Positions 8,859 to 18,704 of a stretch of 64,000 nt of DNA are shown piece by piece. Every line of letters begins with the position of its first letter. Positions within the stretch are counted from its first letter, which is position 1. The translations under genes were made by a program, and so were the position numbers. Source of the stretch: Methylobacter luteus IMV-B-3098 (lineage in GTDB: Bacteria; Pseudomonadota; Gammaproteobacteria; Methylococcales; Methylomonadaceae); NCBI RefSeq assembly GCF_000427625.1, contig NZ_KE386569.1, forward strand, positions 4,098,464 to 4,162,463, in the 5' to 3' direction. The notes under the pieces were generated by a model, which had not been told where the DNA came from, ran no database searches, and saw only the letters and a list, made by a program, of their open reading frames with translations.

Positions 8859-9806
8859 TTAAAGTTCCCGGGCCATCCGGCAGCGCAGCGAATTGCTTTG
8901 CCAGCGCGGCAATGCCGGTGCTTCGGTTAACGATGTCGGCATGATCAGTTTTTTGCGGAAAATATCCCAGACTCCGTCAAAACGCTGCTGAACGCGAATG
9001 CTCCAGCCCCAGACTATCGGTAAATGCACCGGCACCCAGATATGCCGATCAGGATCGTCGGGGTGGGCGTTTTGCATGAAATACCAGGTGTATTTCTCCA
9101 GAACACTGACGGAAACGACGGGGTTATTTCTGACTTCGGCCAAAATCGCCTGACTCACGACAGTGCTAAAGCCGAACCGTTGCTTGCCACCTTGCGCCTG
9201 AAAGGGGCACATCGGCTTGACTGCTGAGTTATCGTCTGAATCGTTCAGGTATAAAACGGGATCGCGGCCTGCTGTTTCGGTGTCGAGCAAAACCAGGGAT
9301 TCACCGTCCGCAAACTGTACAGTACGCGACGAATCCACCAACTGCACCAGGCCGAGTTGACTGGCGAAAGCTTCGGTCGTCCATTCCAGCTCGAACCAGG
9401 GAGAAATAGTCAGGACCGGCCGGTTATCCAATAAGCGCACCTCCGGCGCTTCCAGTCCTGCATCGATTAGCGTTAACCGGTTGTCATGCGTTGTTCGCTG
9501 TCCTTCCGGATCGATGTGCAGACAACGACGTATGACCGGGCTGAGCAAATCCGTATCCCAAACGAAGCATTGCGGCGGCTGAGCGCTTAAATCAACGGGT
9601 TCTATTGCTGCCGAATCGACGCTCAGCCGGTAAGCGCCGACGACGCCGGTTTGCTGATAGTGATTGACATCGTTAACGTGATTCAAATATTCCGTCAAAG
9701 CCGAATCCGGCCAGATCATGTCATAGCGGCAACCCGGATGGATTGCGGCCTGGTCGGGCATCGTTCTGGAGCGAGCGGGAAAATGAAGCGTGACAAGGTT
9801 ATTCAT
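8859..9806 (-). CDS. Uncharacterised protein, first gene of the amine-oxidase operon
   Basis: 315 residues, soluble, rich in beta-type sequence with many Trp/Pro/Asp; no signal peptide. No family recognised. Five bases separate it from the FAD enzyme, so it may be a partner or substrate-binding subunit. The N-terminal Met could also be at MPDQAAIHPG (15 residues in); neither start has a strong ribosome site. Confidence 0.65.
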   Translation of the reverse strand: MNNLVTLHFPARSRTMPDQAAIHPGCRYDMIWPDSALTEYLNHVNDVNHYQQTGVVGAYRLSVDSAAIEPVDLSAQPPQCFVWDTDLLSPVIRRCLHIDPEGQRTTHDNRLTLIDAGLEAPEVRLLDNRPVLTISPWFELEWTTEAFASQLGLVQLVDSSRTVQFADGESLVLLDTETAGRDPVLYLNDSDDNSAVKPMCPFQAQGGKQRFGFSTVVSQAILAEVRNNPVVSVSVLEKYTWYFMQNAHPDDPDRHIWVPVHLPIVWGWSIRVQQRFDGVWDIFRKKLIMPTSLTEAPALPRWQSNSLRCRMAREL

Positions 9807-10455
9807 GGCTAGGAAGTTGTGGCTGTGTCCCTGGTTCGGTTATCGGATGGCATTCATCAAAAGACATTCAATAATGAGGCCAACCTGGAAACGAACCCGT
9901 TTCGATGCGCTATCGCCTGTGTTAAGCCAGGCGCCGATACCGCTGCGGCAATTTCTTGCAGGCGATTGACTGCAAAAACCTAGTCCTGAACAATGTCATA
10001 AAGCTGACAAATCACCGGGTTTTGCAACACTCAGCCATCTGATAGACGTCGTTTTTGCAGCGATTGCCTTAACGGTGGGCTTCCTGTTTCCTGACGGGCC
10101 GGCATCGATAAATAGTTGCCCGCGCATAGCCGCTATGGATAACGCCATGACATGCGGAAAACCATGCGCTTGTAATTTCAGCTCTATGACGGAAATGGCA
10201 AGCCGCTTTTGACGTTCGATGGGATATTTGTCATCTACCTGTTGCCTCCGTCCTAGCGCAAGCTGTACGATATGGAAAATGCCGATTATCGCTTGGTGAT
10301 CGAAATTCAAGTCGTTGACAATCAAATGTATCAAGCTGTAGTCGATCAATTTCAACCCTGGATAGCAAGCTTATGGAGAAGGCGAGAGCAGGGTTGGCTA
10401 ATGCCAACGCGCTATCCCTCACCGGCCTGAAGGCGGTGTTTCTCGCACAAAACTG
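9807..10455. other. Gene-poor 650 bases before the replication module
   Basis: No convincing gene. A 119-residue open frame on the minus strand (9996-10355) shows no family features and no ribosome site. The region looks like decayed sequence at the junction between the nif side and the plasmid-type module. Confidence 0.5.
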
Positions 10456-11367
10456 ATGAAACATGCTAAAAATCTGGGCGAAAACCTGGTTAACGACGAG
10501 GGCACCGGCCAAGTCGATAAATTGCAAAGAAACGCCTATCTGAGCAGCAAAGGCCTTAAGCCTAATTCACGGTTTCAGCTTGACTTGTTTGAGTGCGTGG
10601 CCGAGCGGGATGATTTAAGGCACATACCGAACGATTACGCGCGCAGTTCGCTTTTCACGGCACGAAATAAGCGGCAACCGCGCCGATCATTGATGCACGA
10701 AAAACTGTTTCATTACAATGAGCATATTTCCATTCTCTACACAGGCATTGAGCTGCGGGCGGAGGATGATGAAATTGTGTGGCTGCAAATACTCAAATAC
10801 GGCAAATCAGTACCTTTGGGAGATCCGTTTGAGTTTTCTGTCAAGGATTTGGTCCGCGATGTGGATTGGTCAAAAAGTGGCCGTAACTACGACCGGGTAC
10901 GTGAGTGCATATCACGGCTCAAGGCTAATGAAGTCTTGGCGCTAAATACCAAAGCCTATGGAAAGAGCGGGGCAATCTCGCTGATCCAGAATTACACCTC
11001 CGTCAACGACTCCGAAGGAAAACCCTCGCAATACCGCGTCTGGATTGATCCGAACCTGATCCTGTTGTTTGCCGGTAACACGTTCACCAACCATAATTGG
11101 GAAAATTATCGCAAATTATCGCCAGTCGCCCGCCGCTTGGCGGACTATGTCGAAAGCCACAAGCACCCGTTTCCGCTGTCGCTTGAGAAGTTCCAGCAGA
11201 TGTGCGGCTCAAACGATTCCAACACAAGAAGCTGGCGGCAGACTGTTAAGAGAGCTTGTGCGGAGGTACAAGAGGCCAAAATAGCAGAAACGGCTTTTCT
11301 CTCTAAAGACGACAAGATTTGTTGTGTATCGGTAACCAATAATCACAAATCATCCGACATGCTTTGA
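10456..11367 (+). CDS. trfA: TrfA-family plasmid replication initiator
   Basis: 303 residues. Segments FTARNKRQPRR, then ISILYTGIELRAEDDEIVWLQ, PLGDPFEFSVKDLVRDVDW and RNYDRVRECISRLKA are characteristic of TrfA-type (RK2-like) initiators, which bind iterons and open the origin with DnaA. Residues 60-175 form the first winged-helix domain; the second follows to about residue 280 (SPVARRLADYVESH). Iterons begin about 80 bases downstream of the stop, the expected cis arrangement. No strong Shine-Dalgarno is seen at ATG 10456, so the exact start is uncertain. No partition gene is visible next to it. Confidence 0.9.
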   Translation: MKHAKNLGENLVNDEGTGQVDKLQRNAYLSSKGLKPNSRFQLDLFECVAERDDLRHIPNDYARSSLFTARNKRQPRRSLMHEKLFHYNEHISILYTGIELRAEDDEIVWLQILKYGKSVPLGDPFEFSVKDLVRDVDWSKSGRNYDRVRECISRLKANEVLALNTKAYGKSGAISLIQNYTSVNDSEGKPSQYRVWIDPNLILLFAGNTFTNHNWENYRKLSPVARRLADYVESHKHPFPLSLEKFQQMCGSNDSNTRSWRQTVKRACAEVQEAKIAETAFLSKDDKICCVSVTNNHKSSDML

Positions 11368-11447
11368 AAACCTTTTGCTCGTGAGGATCTCGGCGATCGC
11401 CAGTCATGCAAGCTTATCCACGGATTCAACCTGAAAACACCTTAATT

Positions 11448-12282
11448 CGTGTCGTATGACCTACGCTATTAAAACCATAGGTCAAACGACACGCTTTGAA
11501 TATCTTTTACCCGTGAAAGTCCCCGCAGTCGCTTGGCCAATCAAATTCATCCGCAGACTTAATCCGTGTCGTTTGACCTGCGGAGTATGTTGCTTGACCT
11601 GCACTGTTGTGAAAAACGCAGGTCAAACGACACGCTTTGAATACCTTTTACCCGTGAAATCTTGGCAGCCGCTCGGCCGGTTAAATTCATCCGCAGGCTT
11701 AATCTGAAAGTGCCTAATCCGTGTCGTTTGACCTGCACTGTTTTGAAAAATGCAGGTCAAACGACACGCTTTGAGGCCTTTTGTCCGTGAAAGTCTCAAC
11801 AATTGCCCAGTCAGACAGACCAAACCACAGGATCACTCTGAAGAAACTTGATTCGTGTCGTTTGACCTACACTGTTGTGAAAAACGCAGGTCAAACGACA
11901 CGCCTTGAACACTTTTTCCCGTAAAAATCTCAGTCATTGGCCAATCGGGCAAACTTATCCACAGGCTCAGCCTGAAAACGCCTAAATGCGTGTCGTTTGA
12001 CCTACGGGGCGTGTCGTTTGACCTGCGCTGTTTTTGGAAAACGCAGGTCAAACGACACACTTTAAACGTCTTTTGCCTATAAAAAGCGGCGGCCACTGCC
12101 CAATCGAGCTAACTTATCCTCGAACCCATGCCAGAATCGCCTTAAACCGTGTCGTTTGACCTGCATTGCGTGTCGTATGACCTGCATTTTCAAGCAAAAT
12201 CCAGGAATTCCCATGCCCAATAGTGTCGTATGACCTGCATTCTTGTGTCATTTGACCTGCGTTTTCGTGTCGTTTGACCTAC
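11448..12282. repeat. Iteron array of a theta-type replication origin (oriV)
   Basis: About 16 copies of the 17-mer CGTGTCGTTTGACCTGC (variants with TATGACC, ACCTAC). Forward copies start near 11448, 11565, 11720, 11854, 11989, 12010, 12148, 12169, 12222, 12244 and 12266; reverse copies near 11477, 11617, 11751, 11885 and 12042. The first five blocks each pair a forward with a reverse copy across a 12-35 base spacer, in larger units of about 117-155 bases that also repeat the flanking sequence. The last five copies are all forward and closer together. Position directly after the TrfA gene identifies this as its binding array. Confidence 0.92.
11955..11963 (+). other. DnaA box inside the iteron array
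   Basis: TTATCCACA matches the DnaA consensus exactly; near-matches TTATCCACG at 11414-11422 and TTATCCTCG near 12114 occupy the same place in other large repeat units. Confidence 0.6.
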
Positions 12283-12283
12283 A

Positions 12284-12420
12284 CTACTTTTTTTCATCTC
12301 ATTGTTTTTATTTTAAAACCTATCTATTTTTTCTGACGCTAACCTTTCTTTTAACCACTATTTAACCATTATCGGATCTATCGCATGAACAGGTAATAAC
12401 CATAACCGCTTGACAGTAAT
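12284..12420. other. AT-rich tract after the iterons (possible unwinding element)
   Basis: A T-rich and A-rich stretch with TTTTTATTTTAAAA and repeated TTTAACCA follows the last iteron, the expected place for DNA opening. No gene is supported up to 12665. Confidence 0.5.
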
Positions 12421-12665
12421 TGACTTTCCTCCAGTTTGAAAGCTATAAAATGACCGGAATATACTCCTTGGCATTATTTTCGACACACATGAGAATATGG
12501 GAAACTAGTTCAAGCAGTGCATTCGTTTTGCCAAAACTTGATTCATCCAAGATCAGCAGTGAATCTGTAACATCGAATATACTATCCATCCGCTTATCGA
12601 CTTATGCTTAAAAATTGACGACTTAAAACAGAAAATATCAGACGCTGATTCACAACAGTAAAAGA

Positions 12666-14618
12666 TCAATCGCCGGATAACTCTGCCTTCGATAATTGCT
12701 GGAAGGACAAATATTTGTAACTGCCTTTACGCATATTGAAAAACACCAGTTCGGGCAGGCTCATTAAAATGCCGGTCGCGCCCGATTTCAAATTTTTTCC
12801 CGAATCCAATGGCCAGCTGAAAAAACCGTAAACGCTTTGGCCGATGCCGGTAGCGGTGTTAAAAAGACCAAACACAGGTCTCAACAGCCAATTGTCGTCG
12901 GTAAAAAAAACGAATAATGCGTCATCCGGATTATAGGTATAGAGGCGGCTACTCACTGTATTCGATTCCCTCAACGAAACGATCACGTTGTTTTGATGAG
13001 CCTTAAGTTTTGCCAGTTCGAGGCTTCGGTAGGAAGCCAGATCACGGCTCTGCGTCACATGGTAACGACTCAGTACCGATTGATAGGACACAAACGGAAT
13101 GAAGTTATAGGGTACCGCAACATATCCGCCCAAACGTTTTTCGGACTCCTTGATTGTGAAAGCTTCTAAACTCTCAAGTTTATCGTTGGAGCGGTAGGCT
13201 TTTGACAAAGCTTGGTTGATAGTTCTGAACAGCTCGGTGACACAATTGTGGGTAATCAGATCGTAACGATAATCCTGCGTCAGTTCTTGAAGCAGTTTGT
13301 TCTCGCTGTCATCCAACGCGGACAGAGCCTGTGTTAATTGTTTCTGTGCAAGATCAGGAAGCAGACCCTCCGAAAGGCCGATGCTTTTATCGGGCAGGGC
13401 TTTTTCGCCGTTATATCGGATGTCACGAGACTTTTCGGTCTTCAACAATTCGAAATAACGGTTAGCCTTCCTCTCGATTAGGCTGTATTCGGCTTCAGTC
13501 AGATACTGGCGTTTTGCTGCCAATTGCAGGTTGCGATCCAGAATGGCCCGGACTTCGCCAAGCAGAATCCGTATCTGGCCCCTGTGATCAAGATATTGAT
13601 CCGGTCTGAGCCGTTCGCTGTGTTCGGCAAAATCATCGATAAAAACCCAATAGCCGGAATGCAACGAGGCGTCAACGGCGATATACCGGGCCGTATTGAC
13701 TAAAGCGGCATAGCCCCAGTCCGGCCGGTTTGAATCGAGCGATTTAGCGAGACTGGTTTCCAGTTGCTGGCGCAAGTCCAGCAACACCCGTCTTTCGGCC
13801 TCGGAAACATTGAAAGCCTTTTGATTCGCCAAAAAGAATGCATCGGATTGCAAAGACGGCTCTTCAACCAGAACTTTGATCGCGTACAAGGCGGTGAGAG
13901 AGTCCAGATAGCCGTCTGCGAAGGAATAGACTGAAGCGGGAAATTTTTTCCGGTCCAAAGCAGGCCAATGGACAGGCGCTAAAGCTTTGATTTGCGATTC
14001 GATCTGCTCGCGCCGGCGCTGCAAGAAATCAGGTCCATGGCGTTGCTCGATTTTTTGGCGCAAGTTGCGAATGCTTAGCGATTGTTGCCGGGCTAATTTG
14101 CTGTCTATTAGTTGAGGCTGACGGCCCGGTTCCGGATAAAAAAAACCGACACCTTTTAATTGCAACATTGTGGAAGCATCGGCATCAAACCAGATATTAT
14201 CGGCTGTCAATCTATGCAACAAATGCCGGATAAAAGCCCGATCTTTACGTATATCATCAAGTAGTTTGAACTGTCTTTCCTGGGTCAAAAACTGCCATTT
14301 GAATTGGTCTTCAAGCAGATCAAAGGTTTCTCCGGACACAGCAACGCGGCTTTCATGAATCGGGCGATTCTGCAAATACCGGTACAAAAAATGAAACTCG
14401 GATGTTTCTTGCCTGAACAATCGAATCAGGCCGGAATCAAGGCGTTGATAGTGATAGATCGCATCATCGAATCGAATCGCGGCATGTCCCCCGCTCGAAT
14501 TGCCTTCGCTGGCTTCTATATACAGATAATTAAAGGCCGCCGCCGAGGCGGGGGACGATAAAAAAACCAAGCCCGCCACCGCAACATGAATGCAGAATCT
14601 GTGCAATTTCAAGCGCAT
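12666..14618 (-). CDS. Exported DUF4105-like protein
   Basis: 650 residues from ATG 14618, chosen because AGGA precedes it and the signal peptide (MRLKLHRF, hydrophobic core, SSPASAAA) then starts at residue 1. Near the N-terminus NYLYIEASEGNSSGGHAAIRF and, around residue 440, THNCVTELFRTINQ resemble the His and Asn-Cys segments of DUF4105/NlpC-P60-like periplasmic proteins; a Cys-His pair suggests a papain-like catalytic pair. Late segments (about 560-620) include two hydrophobic stretches. It is followed upstream by a small lipoprotein gene in the same direction. Function unknown; assignment to DUF4105 is from pattern only. Confidence 0.75.
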   Translation of the reverse strand: MRLKLHRFCIHVAVAGLVFLSSPASAAAFNYLYIEASEGNSSGGHAAIRFDDAIYHYQRLDSGLIRLFRQETSEFHFLYRYLQNRPIHESRVAVSGETFDLLEDQFKWQFLTQERQFKLLDDIRKDRAFIRHLLHRLTADNIWFDADASTMLQLKGVGFFYPEPGRQPQLIDSKLARQQSLSIRNLRQKIEQRHGPDFLQRRREQIESQIKALAPVHWPALDRKKFPASVYSFADGYLDSLTALYAIKVLVEEPSLQSDAFFLANQKAFNVSEAERRVLLDLRQQLETSLAKSLDSNRPDWGYAALVNTARYIAVDASLHSGYWVFIDDFAEHSERLRPDQYLDHRGQIRILLGEVRAILDRNLQLAAKRQYLTEAEYSLIERKANRYFELLKTEKSRDIRYNGEKALPDKSIGLSEGLLPDLAQKQLTQALSALDDSENKLLQELTQDYRYDLITHNCVTELFRTINQALSKAYRSNDKLESLEAFTIKESEKRLGGYVAVPYNFIPFVSYQSVLSRYHVTQSRDLASYRSLELAKLKAHQNNVIVSLRESNTVSSRLYTYNPDDALFVFFTDDNWLLRPVFGLFNTATGIGQSVYGFFSWPLDSGKNLKSGATGILMSLPELVFFNMRKGSYKYLSFQQLSKAELSGD

Positions 14619-14671
14619 CGTGATCCTGATGATCGGCCTGGAAGACAAATTATAAGGCGTCTGTCGGGGAG

Positions 14672-15130
14672 CTATTCTTCCGACTCGTAGCCTTTCTGAA
14701 TATTCCCCATGTTCTCCTGATCGGCGTTGGCTATATTCTTTTTATAGGTTTCGTAGGAAATACCCTCGATTCCAGCTTTCTTCAGGCCTTTTCCGATGGC
14801 TGTATAGGTTTTGGGATCCTGGTTCCAGTTAACGATACCCATTTTTGCGGCAATATCGCTCAGGCCTTTCTGAAAACTGTTGTAATCGGCATCTGCCTGG
14901 GAGGATTTCACATAAGCCATCGTATAATCGGATACTTCATTTTCGTATTGTTTTTCTTTATCGGAATCAGACGACTCGCTGATGGAACTTACAGAATCGG
15001 AAATGCTTTCCGAACTGTCGGAAAAGCTCTCCGAACTGCCAGAAAAAGAACAGCCGGCACTGATAAGTGAAAGTACCAGAATCACAGAATTGAAGAATCT
15101 GTGATTAAAGCCATCTGAGTATGAACGCAT
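14672..15130 (-). CDS. Small serine/aspartate-rich lipoprotein
   Basis: 152 residues. LISAGC at residues 22-27 is a lipobox, so the mature protein begins with lipidated Cys followed by a Ser/Glu/Asp-rich linker (about residues 28-60) and a helical domain. The Shine-Dalgarno GGAGA is five bases before ATG. It is transcribed 53 bases ahead of the large exported protein, and the two probably act together in the envelope. No known function. Confidence 0.8.
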   Translation of the reverse strand: MRSYSDGFNHRFFNSVILVLSLISAGCSFSGSSESFSDSSESISDSVSSISESSDSDKEKQYENEVSDYTMAYVKSSQADADYNSFQKGLSDIAAKMGIVNWNQDPKTYTAIGKGLKKAGIEGISYETYKKNIANADQENMGNIQKGYESEE

Positions 15131-16435
15131 AATTTTCTCCGAATCAAATGAATTAGATATATCCCAACTAGTTCAGAAAGCCGGCCGGCCTATTAATGTA
15201 GCAGACTTCTTCAATAATCAATTACCAGGCTCATCAATGTTTAAAGGGACCGATGAACTGCTTAAGAAATATAAAAGGCTCTTTCACAGAATTTGTCAAA
15301 CTGAACGACAATTTGTTCCTTGAGATTGAAATTCCAAGGAACAGCTACAGAGGTGCCCATTATCCGAAAATAGAGTATGCCGCATGCTGTTTTTTCCAGG
15401 TTCAGTAGCGGTTACTGCTGTCAATCAGCATCGAAAATTTACACTATCCACATTGCATTGGAAATTTTTCATGCTGAATGGCTTGTTTTTACTGTTCGAA
15501 TCGATAAAGCACCGTTCTCCATTTTCAAAATATCGCCGTGATAGGGCATGCGCTCCGTCCAGCATCAGATATAAATGCCAGCGATAACATTCAAGAGTTG
15601 TTTTCCTCAATTTCTTGATAAATCGCACCCATAAATTCAATTATTTTGCCTATTATATCATAGACATATTAAGATAAACGTATCAGACGTCAACTGGACA
15701 GGGCACCCCCTGATGACCTTTTATATCCATCAAGTCGAGCGTCCGCTGTGCCTCGACCTAAGTTATAGACGGTCTGCTGTGTGACTCTAGCATTTGAGTC
15801 GCCAGCGAAGGTGAATAGCCCCTTTTGTCAATACCAGCACATCCAAAGCATGACGTCGAAAATCCGGCTAAGGATGTTCGGAAAGTCCCTGGAACGTAAT
15901 ATGTTCAGATTTTGCGAGATCGAGGAGTTTGGACATGGTCGTTGACTGAAGCGACATGAACCGCCATTCGATAAAATCAAATCAATTAAACGGCCTTACT
16001 TCTATATTTGTGTCAATTTTACGGCAGCCGCTGAAATTGAAATCCAAACCTCGAAGCGCCAAGGGTTCAATAAGTATTTACACGTATTCACAATCGCTAC
16101 GTTGACGCTTATTCTCCCTGCCATCCGGATAAATAAGAAACAAGAACAAAGCCTTGCTTTAACCGTCGATACAAAACGCATGCAGGAGGCGTCAGAGTTG
16201 AGGAGCTCTGGCGATATCATCGCAGTGGTTTTAAGGTCGGTTTGAATATCCGGATGCTTATTGCTACAGTTCGTTGGATCTGCTGGCATCATGATATCCT
16301 GGGAGAACAAAGGGATTTTCTTCTCCCATTTTTCCGTAGGTTGCTGCCTGGGTTCAGCGACACCCTAAAACGCCTTGACACTGAAATGCCCATGATGATC
16401 CCCCCTGAATCATTCGTTACCGTCTTGCTGCCGGC
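15131..16435. other. Gene-poor region with insertion-sequence debris
   Basis: Apart from the IS630 relic at 15683-15936 no gene is supported. Short open frames at 15384-15640 and 16002-16310 lack ribosome sites and family features. Confidence 0.5.
15683..15936 (-). pseudogene. Decayed N-terminal part of an IS630-family transposase
   Basis: The minus strand from ATG 15936 reads MSKLLDLAKSE, then after an internal stop PDFRRHALDVLVLTKGA, and after frame changes SHTADRL and CPVQLTSD. These follow the helix-turn-helix start of IS630-type transposases (PDFRRRAL...SPQTVYNW...GxPxxLT). Several stops and shifts make it inactive. Confidence 0.65.
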
Positions 16436-17122
16436 ATGCCTCTGCGCTTCATAATCCGCTGTTTTCTGATCATGAGCGCCTGCTGCGGACAAGCGAAGGC
16501 TGCCGAAGATATTGATGATTTATTCAGTCAAATCCAGGCCCTGCAAGACCGGATGCATATTCAGATAACCGGATTGGAAAAAGTGGGCAATGAACCAAAA
16601 GTCAGGGCTAGCGGCAGTTTGGAACAGCAACTCCAGCAGGCTTTGGCGACCTACAATCACATTATCAGTCGAAATGCCAAAGGCCAGATTGAGCAAGTCG
16701 TTATTATCAATAAAAAGCAAAAAACCGATGACCGTATTGTTTTACCGACACGTTATCAAGACGGGCATTTTCTGGTTTCCGTATCCCTCTCTGGCAATGG
16801 TTCTTTATGGCAAACGCTGGACATGATGATCGACACCGGTGCCGACTTAATCGTACTGCCGGAATCCATGATTAATGGTCTGGGCATGACGGATGACAAA
16901 TTAACCCATCGGGAGATGCAGACGGCAAATGGCAAAGTGAACGCCAAAGTCGGTACGTTGCAGGAAGTCAGGCTGGCGGGAGAAACTCTGGAAAATGTAG
17001 AGGCCGCTTTTATTGACGACTCTCTTCTAGGGAGCAACAGCTTGTTAGGGATGAGCGTATTAGGACAATATAAACTAGTCATTGATGATCAATCCAAATT
17101 GATCACCCTGTTTAAAAAATAA
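16436..17122 (+). CDS. Periplasmic retropepsin-like aspartic protease
   Basis: 228 residues with a signal peptide (hydrophobic core to about QAKA at residue 21). A coiled-coil-like stretch follows (FSQIQALQDRM), then from residue 95 the retroviral-type aspartyl protease fold: MIDTGADLIVLPES holds the catalytic DTG and GTLQEVRLAGETLENVEA and LLGMSVLGQYKLVIDD the remaining conserved strands (TIGR02281-like). Such proteins act as homodimers in the periplasm. Neighbours give no clear substrate. Confidence 0.85.
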   Translation: MPLRFIIRCFLIMSACCGQAKAAEDIDDLFSQIQALQDRMHIQITGLEKVGNEPKVRASGSLEQQLQQALATYNHIISRNAKGQIEQVVIINKKQKTDDRIVLPTRYQDGHFLVSVSLSGNGSLWQTLDMMIDTGADLIVLPESMINGLGMTDDKLTHREMQTANGKVNAKVGTLQEVRLAGETLENVEAAFIDDSLLGSNSLLGMSVLGQYKLVIDDQSKLITLFKK

Positions 17123-17227
17123 CTAAAAATAGATTAGGCAAGAAAGATCAATTCCTTGTCAAAAGACTGTCAGTAGACATCTACCTGTAGCCACTATCAC
17201 TAGTATTAATCTTCAACAGGAAAGCCT

Positions 17228-17941
17228 ATGCTTGGATATATGAAGGTTTTGGCTGTACTAAGCACTTGTTTGGGAACAATGCCCGGCCATGTAGCGATGG
17301 CTGGCGAAAAACAGAACCCGATCACTGCCATTGACATCGCGCTGGAGCCGGATGCAACGATGATCCAACACGCTAAGGCTGCCAATGCCCGTCTGCGTAA
17401 GGACTACCCAAAGGGATTCGCTTTCGACGCATCCCATAAGCCACACATCACGATCTTGCAGCGGTACGTTCACACGGCAGACCTCAATAACATCTACGCA
17501 GCAGCCGGCAAAGTCCTAGCCAGCGAGAGGGTGGACCAATGGCGGCTGAAAGCGATTAAGTACTACTACGCGCCCTGGGAGACTCTGGGCCTTGCGAGCA
17601 TTGTAATTGAGCCAACAGACGATCTCCTCAAGCTGCAACAAAAGCTGATCGATGTGATGGCTCCTTTTACGGTGCAAACTGGAACCGCCGCGGCATTCGT
17701 TACAACACCGGAAGAACCCAATATTAATCAATCAACCATCGATTACGTTGAGGCATTTGTTCCGGAACAGACAGGCAAGAATTTCGATCCACACGTCACT
17801 ATCGGCATCGCATCCAAGGACTACCTGAAGAAAATGCTCGCCGAATCATTTGATGTGTTCACGTTTTCGCCAGCAGGGGTGTCCGTTTATCAAATCGGCA
17901 ATTTCGGGACGGCCCGGAAGCAACTCAAGGCGTGGAATTGA
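17228..17941 (+). CDS. Exported 2H phosphoesterase (2'-5' RNA ligase-like)
   Basis: 237 residues with a signal peptide (cleavage near HVAMA-GE). Two HxT motifs, HKPHITIL (about residue 77) and FDPHVTIGIA (about residue 187), define the 2H superfamily, which opens cyclic phosphates or joins 2'-5' RNA ends. The spacing between motifs fits LigT-like proteins. Export is unusual for an enzyme with nucleic acid-type substrates, so a periplasmic cyclic phosphodiester is possible. A GGAAAG ribosome site precedes the ATG. Confidence 0.8.
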   Translation: MLGYMKVLAVLSTCLGTMPGHVAMAGEKQNPITAIDIALEPDATMIQHAKAANARLRKDYPKGFAFDASHKPHITILQRYVHTADLNNIYAAAGKVLASERVDQWRLKAIKYYYAPWETLGLASIVIEPTDDLLKLQQKLIDVMAPFTVQTGTAAAFVTTPEEPNINQSTIDYVEAFVPEQTGKNFDPHVTIGIASKDYLKKMLAESFDVFTFSPAGVSVYQIGNFGTARKQLKAWN

Positions 17942-18053
17942 GGTTAAGGATTCTCTCAGAGAATAGCATTGCCTGGACATCAAACGGCATTCACTATTTG
18001 CCGGTGTTTTCATCGAGCGCAAGATGCAGTCTACGCCAGGTATGGCGAGCAGG

Positions 18054-18192
18054 CACAGCGTGGATTGGCGGCGGCTCTCGTTATGTTCATACGGGATGCG
18101 GTGAAATCGATTGGAGTCGTGGAGCCAGGATGAGGTGATGAGGTCATGTAAACGACTGGAATGCTGAAAACCTGATTTATTCAACAACGCCC
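18054..18192 (+). mobile_element. Relic right end of an IS5-family (IS903-like) element
   Basis: The segment ends with CTGATTTATTCAACAACGCC, the complement of the GGCGTTGTTGAATAAATC type inverted repeat of IS903-like elements. About 130 bases match, in reverse orientation, the segment at 63201-63330. Only the end of the transposase region remains. Confidence 0.65.
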
Positions 18193-18234
18193 TGACCCGA
18201 CATGCCAACTAACGCAACACAACCGCCGACTACG

Positions 18235-18442
18235 CGAAACACCACAAGCTAACAGCCTTATGGTTGATTCCTCAGGGATGTAATAAAGGCTAGGTTGCTC
18301 TTAGCGAGCGATTTTATCCGCATTCTGCCAGTACCCCCTATGTAAGAAAATCACACATTGTTTGTGTAATTTTTCACAGATTCCGTCGATCTATTTCTTC
18401 AAACTATCTTACAAGGACTGAATGGTTAACAGAACTTGATCA
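18235..18442 (+). promoter_or_regulatory. Conserved regulatory block, copy 1 (upstream of operon 1)
   Basis: About 205 bases nearly identical to 47745-47951; the right-hand 100 bases are also present at 29070-29178. Its core is ACACA-N5-TGTGT (18353-18367) sharing a half-site with TGTGT-N6-TCACA (18363-18378), then CAGATTCCGTCGAT. The second dyad has the exact spacing of a CRP site. It lies about 265 bases before the di-haem cytochrome start. Confidence 0.7.
18363..18378. promoter_or_regulatory. CRP-like operator, copy 1
   Basis: TGTGTAATTTTTCACA: CRP consensus TGTGA-N6-TCACA with one mismatch. Confidence 0.6.
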
Positions 18443-18704
18443 TATGGATAATCCCGGCGATGTTAGTTGGAGGGGTAGACTGAAACGAATGATTTATGCC
18501 GTCACTCAACGACCTGGACGCTGCCTTTATCATGCACTAGCTCGTCAGCAATTGATTTCCGATGCTCTCTCTGTGATCACTAACAGTACCACTAGCTTCG
18601 TTGGAGAACCAGAGAGTCTCGCTACCTGAATACCCAGTGGTGCTAAGCGGATGTATAAAAAAGTAGAACTAATCGTCTAGAACTAAAGTTACGGGGATAA
18701 TTTC

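Noticed and set aside
9996..10355. 119-residue minus-strand open frame before the TrfA gene
   Set aside because: No ribosome site and no recognised motif; flanking DNA looks decayed.
11448..12282. CRISPR array
   Set aside because: Repeats occur in both orientations with conserved, similar spacers, and a TrfA gene is adjacent: an iteron origin.
18444..18629. 61-residue open frame just after regulatory copy 1
   Set aside because: No counterpart after copies 2 and 3, no clear ribosome site, and no family features; treated as non-coding leader.
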